Below the pieces are notes generated by a model. It made no database searches, was not told the origin of the DNA, and worked only from the letters and a program-made list of their open reading frames with translations. Positions 62,450-64,000 of a DNA stretch of 64,000 nt are shown in pieces; positions within the stretch are counted from its first letter, which is position 1, and every line of letters begins with the position of its first letter. Source of the DNA: Laetiporus sulphureus 93-53 (Eukaryota > Basidiomycota > Agaricomycetes > Polyporales > Laetiporaceae); the NCBI RefSeq assembly GCF_001632365.1, contig NW_024468516.1:326696-390695 (forward strand). Reading direction: 5' to 3'. A program made the position numbers and the translations under genes.

Positions 62450-63491
62450 TCGAGCGGCGCCTCGGCGATCGCCGAGAGGCGTATAGCGCTTCAACGAGCA
62501 GTTTTTGCTCTTTCAAACACTCGACGTCCAAATTGCTGCCTTTCCTCCGCTCGCCTTTGTAGGCCTGGCTATCCATGGATTAGGCGGCCCAGACAAACGT
62601 CGTAGAGAAATCTCTCGCGAAGATGTCTCAAAAACAATCTTTGCTGATCGCTTCTCCCTCTGGTCGAGAGGTCAGGACGCAGGATCACCTGGAGATCATC
62701 TACATTTCTTAGCTCTCTGCGTGTAATGCGCTTCTGTATGACGTTCATTTTATTCGACTTAATGTGAGTACCTCAACTCTCTGCGACTGACATGTGGTGC
62801 CCAACCGATGAAGAAAACCCTGGTAACATAACTCATCCCAGTGCGGTGAGCGATTATTGGGCGAGCTGCTGTGAGGCGCGCGCTCGGCTCACGGTACGAC
62901 CCTGTCTTGGGTGTCTGTTGGTAGACGTCGGGTGAGCGTGAAGAATGTAAGGCGAGGCTGAGGTTTCTGGGGCACCGACATGATGGTCGCGATCGTTTCT
63001 TTGTTTCCGAGCGCCTTCCGGATTATGGCTGACTCTACCTTTCGCATCCAGGTTGCGGCTGCACGGCTGAGCGGTATCGATGGAGGGCTGTCTTGTGTTC
63101 TTTGTGCTGCGTAGAATTAGTTACGTGTAGTTGAGGAGGTTGTGCGGAATAGAATGCTGGTGCGCGAGCAGTAAGCGATGAGAGCGTCCGAGTGTCTAGG
63201 CCGGTGATTGAAGCTGGTAGTCCGCTGCGGGCGCCTCTGCGGTTAACGACTGGCGAAAAATGAGGAACGAGGGGCGGCCGCTTCCCAATCACCCCCACGT
63301 CGGTCCTGATCATCTCAGCCCACGTCTTCGCTGTCCACCATCGCGTCCACCACGGCCAGCAAGGCTGACGGCCTCCAGCCTCTCCTTGCATATTAACACG
63401 TTCCGTCCCGTGCAGCCGCCGGTTCTATCCAAAACAGGCCCAAGGATCGCCACCACTCGCGCTGGCTTGATATTCGCCTCTGGTTAGACAC
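62450..63491. other. Divergent intergenic region, 1 kb
   Basis: Lies between the MRP51-like start and the nucleotide-sugar transporter start. The right part is presumably the transporter promoter and leader. Nothing else is recognised. Confidence 0.5.
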
Positions 63492-64000
63492 ATGGACCAC
63501 TCTCTACCTCGCAGGGCTTCTGCACTGGGCGTATCATCCCCTACGCGTCTGGAGATGTACCACAGACCATACCCTACTGCTCGGACTAATTCCCCTTCGC
63601 CTCTCGATGGCAGCTTTGCTCAGGTGCCACCATGGTCGAGTCCACGGCTGACCCCCGCATCCACCCCGCCGCCGATGTCCCCCGTGCACTTTCCCCCATC
63701 CCCACTCGACGTGCCGCCGAGCCCGAGCATATCGGAGAGTGCACCGACAATATGTGGTATGCCGCTGAAATACGTCTCGTGAGTGGTCTGCCGTCAGAGA
63801 GGCTTGGCGTTGTCTCTGAATTTTTGACACATAGCTTGGTCACACTCGCAGTGCAGAATGCTGCTCTGTCCATTGTGATGCACTACTCACGGGTATCGAT
63901 ACCGGCATCAGAGGCGTACTCTCCTGCATCCGCAGTGCTCCTGAACGAGCTGCTCAAGGGATCCATCTCATTCGTCATAGCCTTCCTTAGGGTTGTCGAC
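63492..64000 (+). CDS. Nucleotide-sugar transporter (SLC35A/UDP-galactose type), 5' part
   Basis: Golgi-membrane transporter family that imports UDP-galactose or related nucleotide sugars. The ATG at 63492 opens a Ser/Pro-rich cytosolic tail of about 90 residues (PPWSSPRLTPASTPPPMSPVHFPPSPLDVPPSPS). An intron with GTGAGT donor (about 63780-63833) joins PLKYVS to LVTLAVQNAALSIVMHYSRVS. That is the first membrane helix and family motif, followed by ASAVLLNELLKGSISFVIAFLRV, a typical SLC35A block. The gene is cut by the right edge. Substrate cannot be told from this part. Confidence 0.8.

Overview
The window looks like nuclear DNA from a filamentous basidiomycete, probably a wood- or litter-decaying Agaricomycete. 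The evidence is genes cut by many short introns (about 45-75 nt, GT...AG), GC-rich coding sequence, a GH27 alpha-galactosidase and a CE16-type acetylesterase, and eukaryotic house-keeping genes (UPF1, CENP-C, AP-2 mu, UTP18, TRF4) beside basidiomycete-type low-complexity proteins. No CRISPR array, operon, rRNA, tRNA or intact transposon was found. There is one 100-base assembly gap (30337-30436).

Left third (1-20 kb): a choline-transporter-like PNS1 protein (600-3239, +), a His-rich protein of unknown function (6897-8066, -), then a gene-poor tract (about 8.1-14.5 kb). It is followed by a GH27 alpha-galactosidase in more than 20 small exons (about 14542-17122, +) and an Mtr-like amino-acid permease (17773-20012, +).

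Middle (20-41 kb): prephenate dehydrogenase TYR1 (+) converges on acetolactate synthase ILV2 (-), and both have Gcn4/Cpc1-type TGACTC sites upstream. Behind ILV2 lies an unexplained repeat unit of two 81-nt direct repeats around a near-perfect 26-bp hairpin. Next come a small single-pass membrane protein (-), a FAHD1-like hydrolase (+), a SAPS-domain phosphatase regulator (-, holding the gap), the mitochondrial tRNA 2-thiouridylase MTU1/SLM3 (-) divergent from the TRF4 poly(A) polymerase (+), and a Ser/Pro-rich protein whose start codon appears to be split by an intron.

Right third (41-64 kb): UTP18 (-), CENP-C/Mif2 (-) divergent from AP-2 mu (+), a CE16-type GDSL esterase (+), a gene-poor tract with minus-strand coding remnants (50.6-54.4 kb), a short Zn2Cys6 transcription factor (+), UPF1 with an SQ-rich tail (-) divergent from HYPK (+), a mitochondrial ribosomal protein of the MRP51 type (-), and the first part of a nucleotide-sugar transporter (+) running off the right edge.

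Gene models were joined by hand from splice signals and reading frame. For PNS1, ILV2, HYPK, the Zn2Cys6 factor, the 38-41 kb gene and the GH27 body, the summed exon lengths keep frame exactly. No wholly new system was found. The most unusual items are the repeat/hairpin unit, the microexons of the alpha-galactosidase, the alanine at a herbicide-site position in ILV2, and the UPF1 tail.
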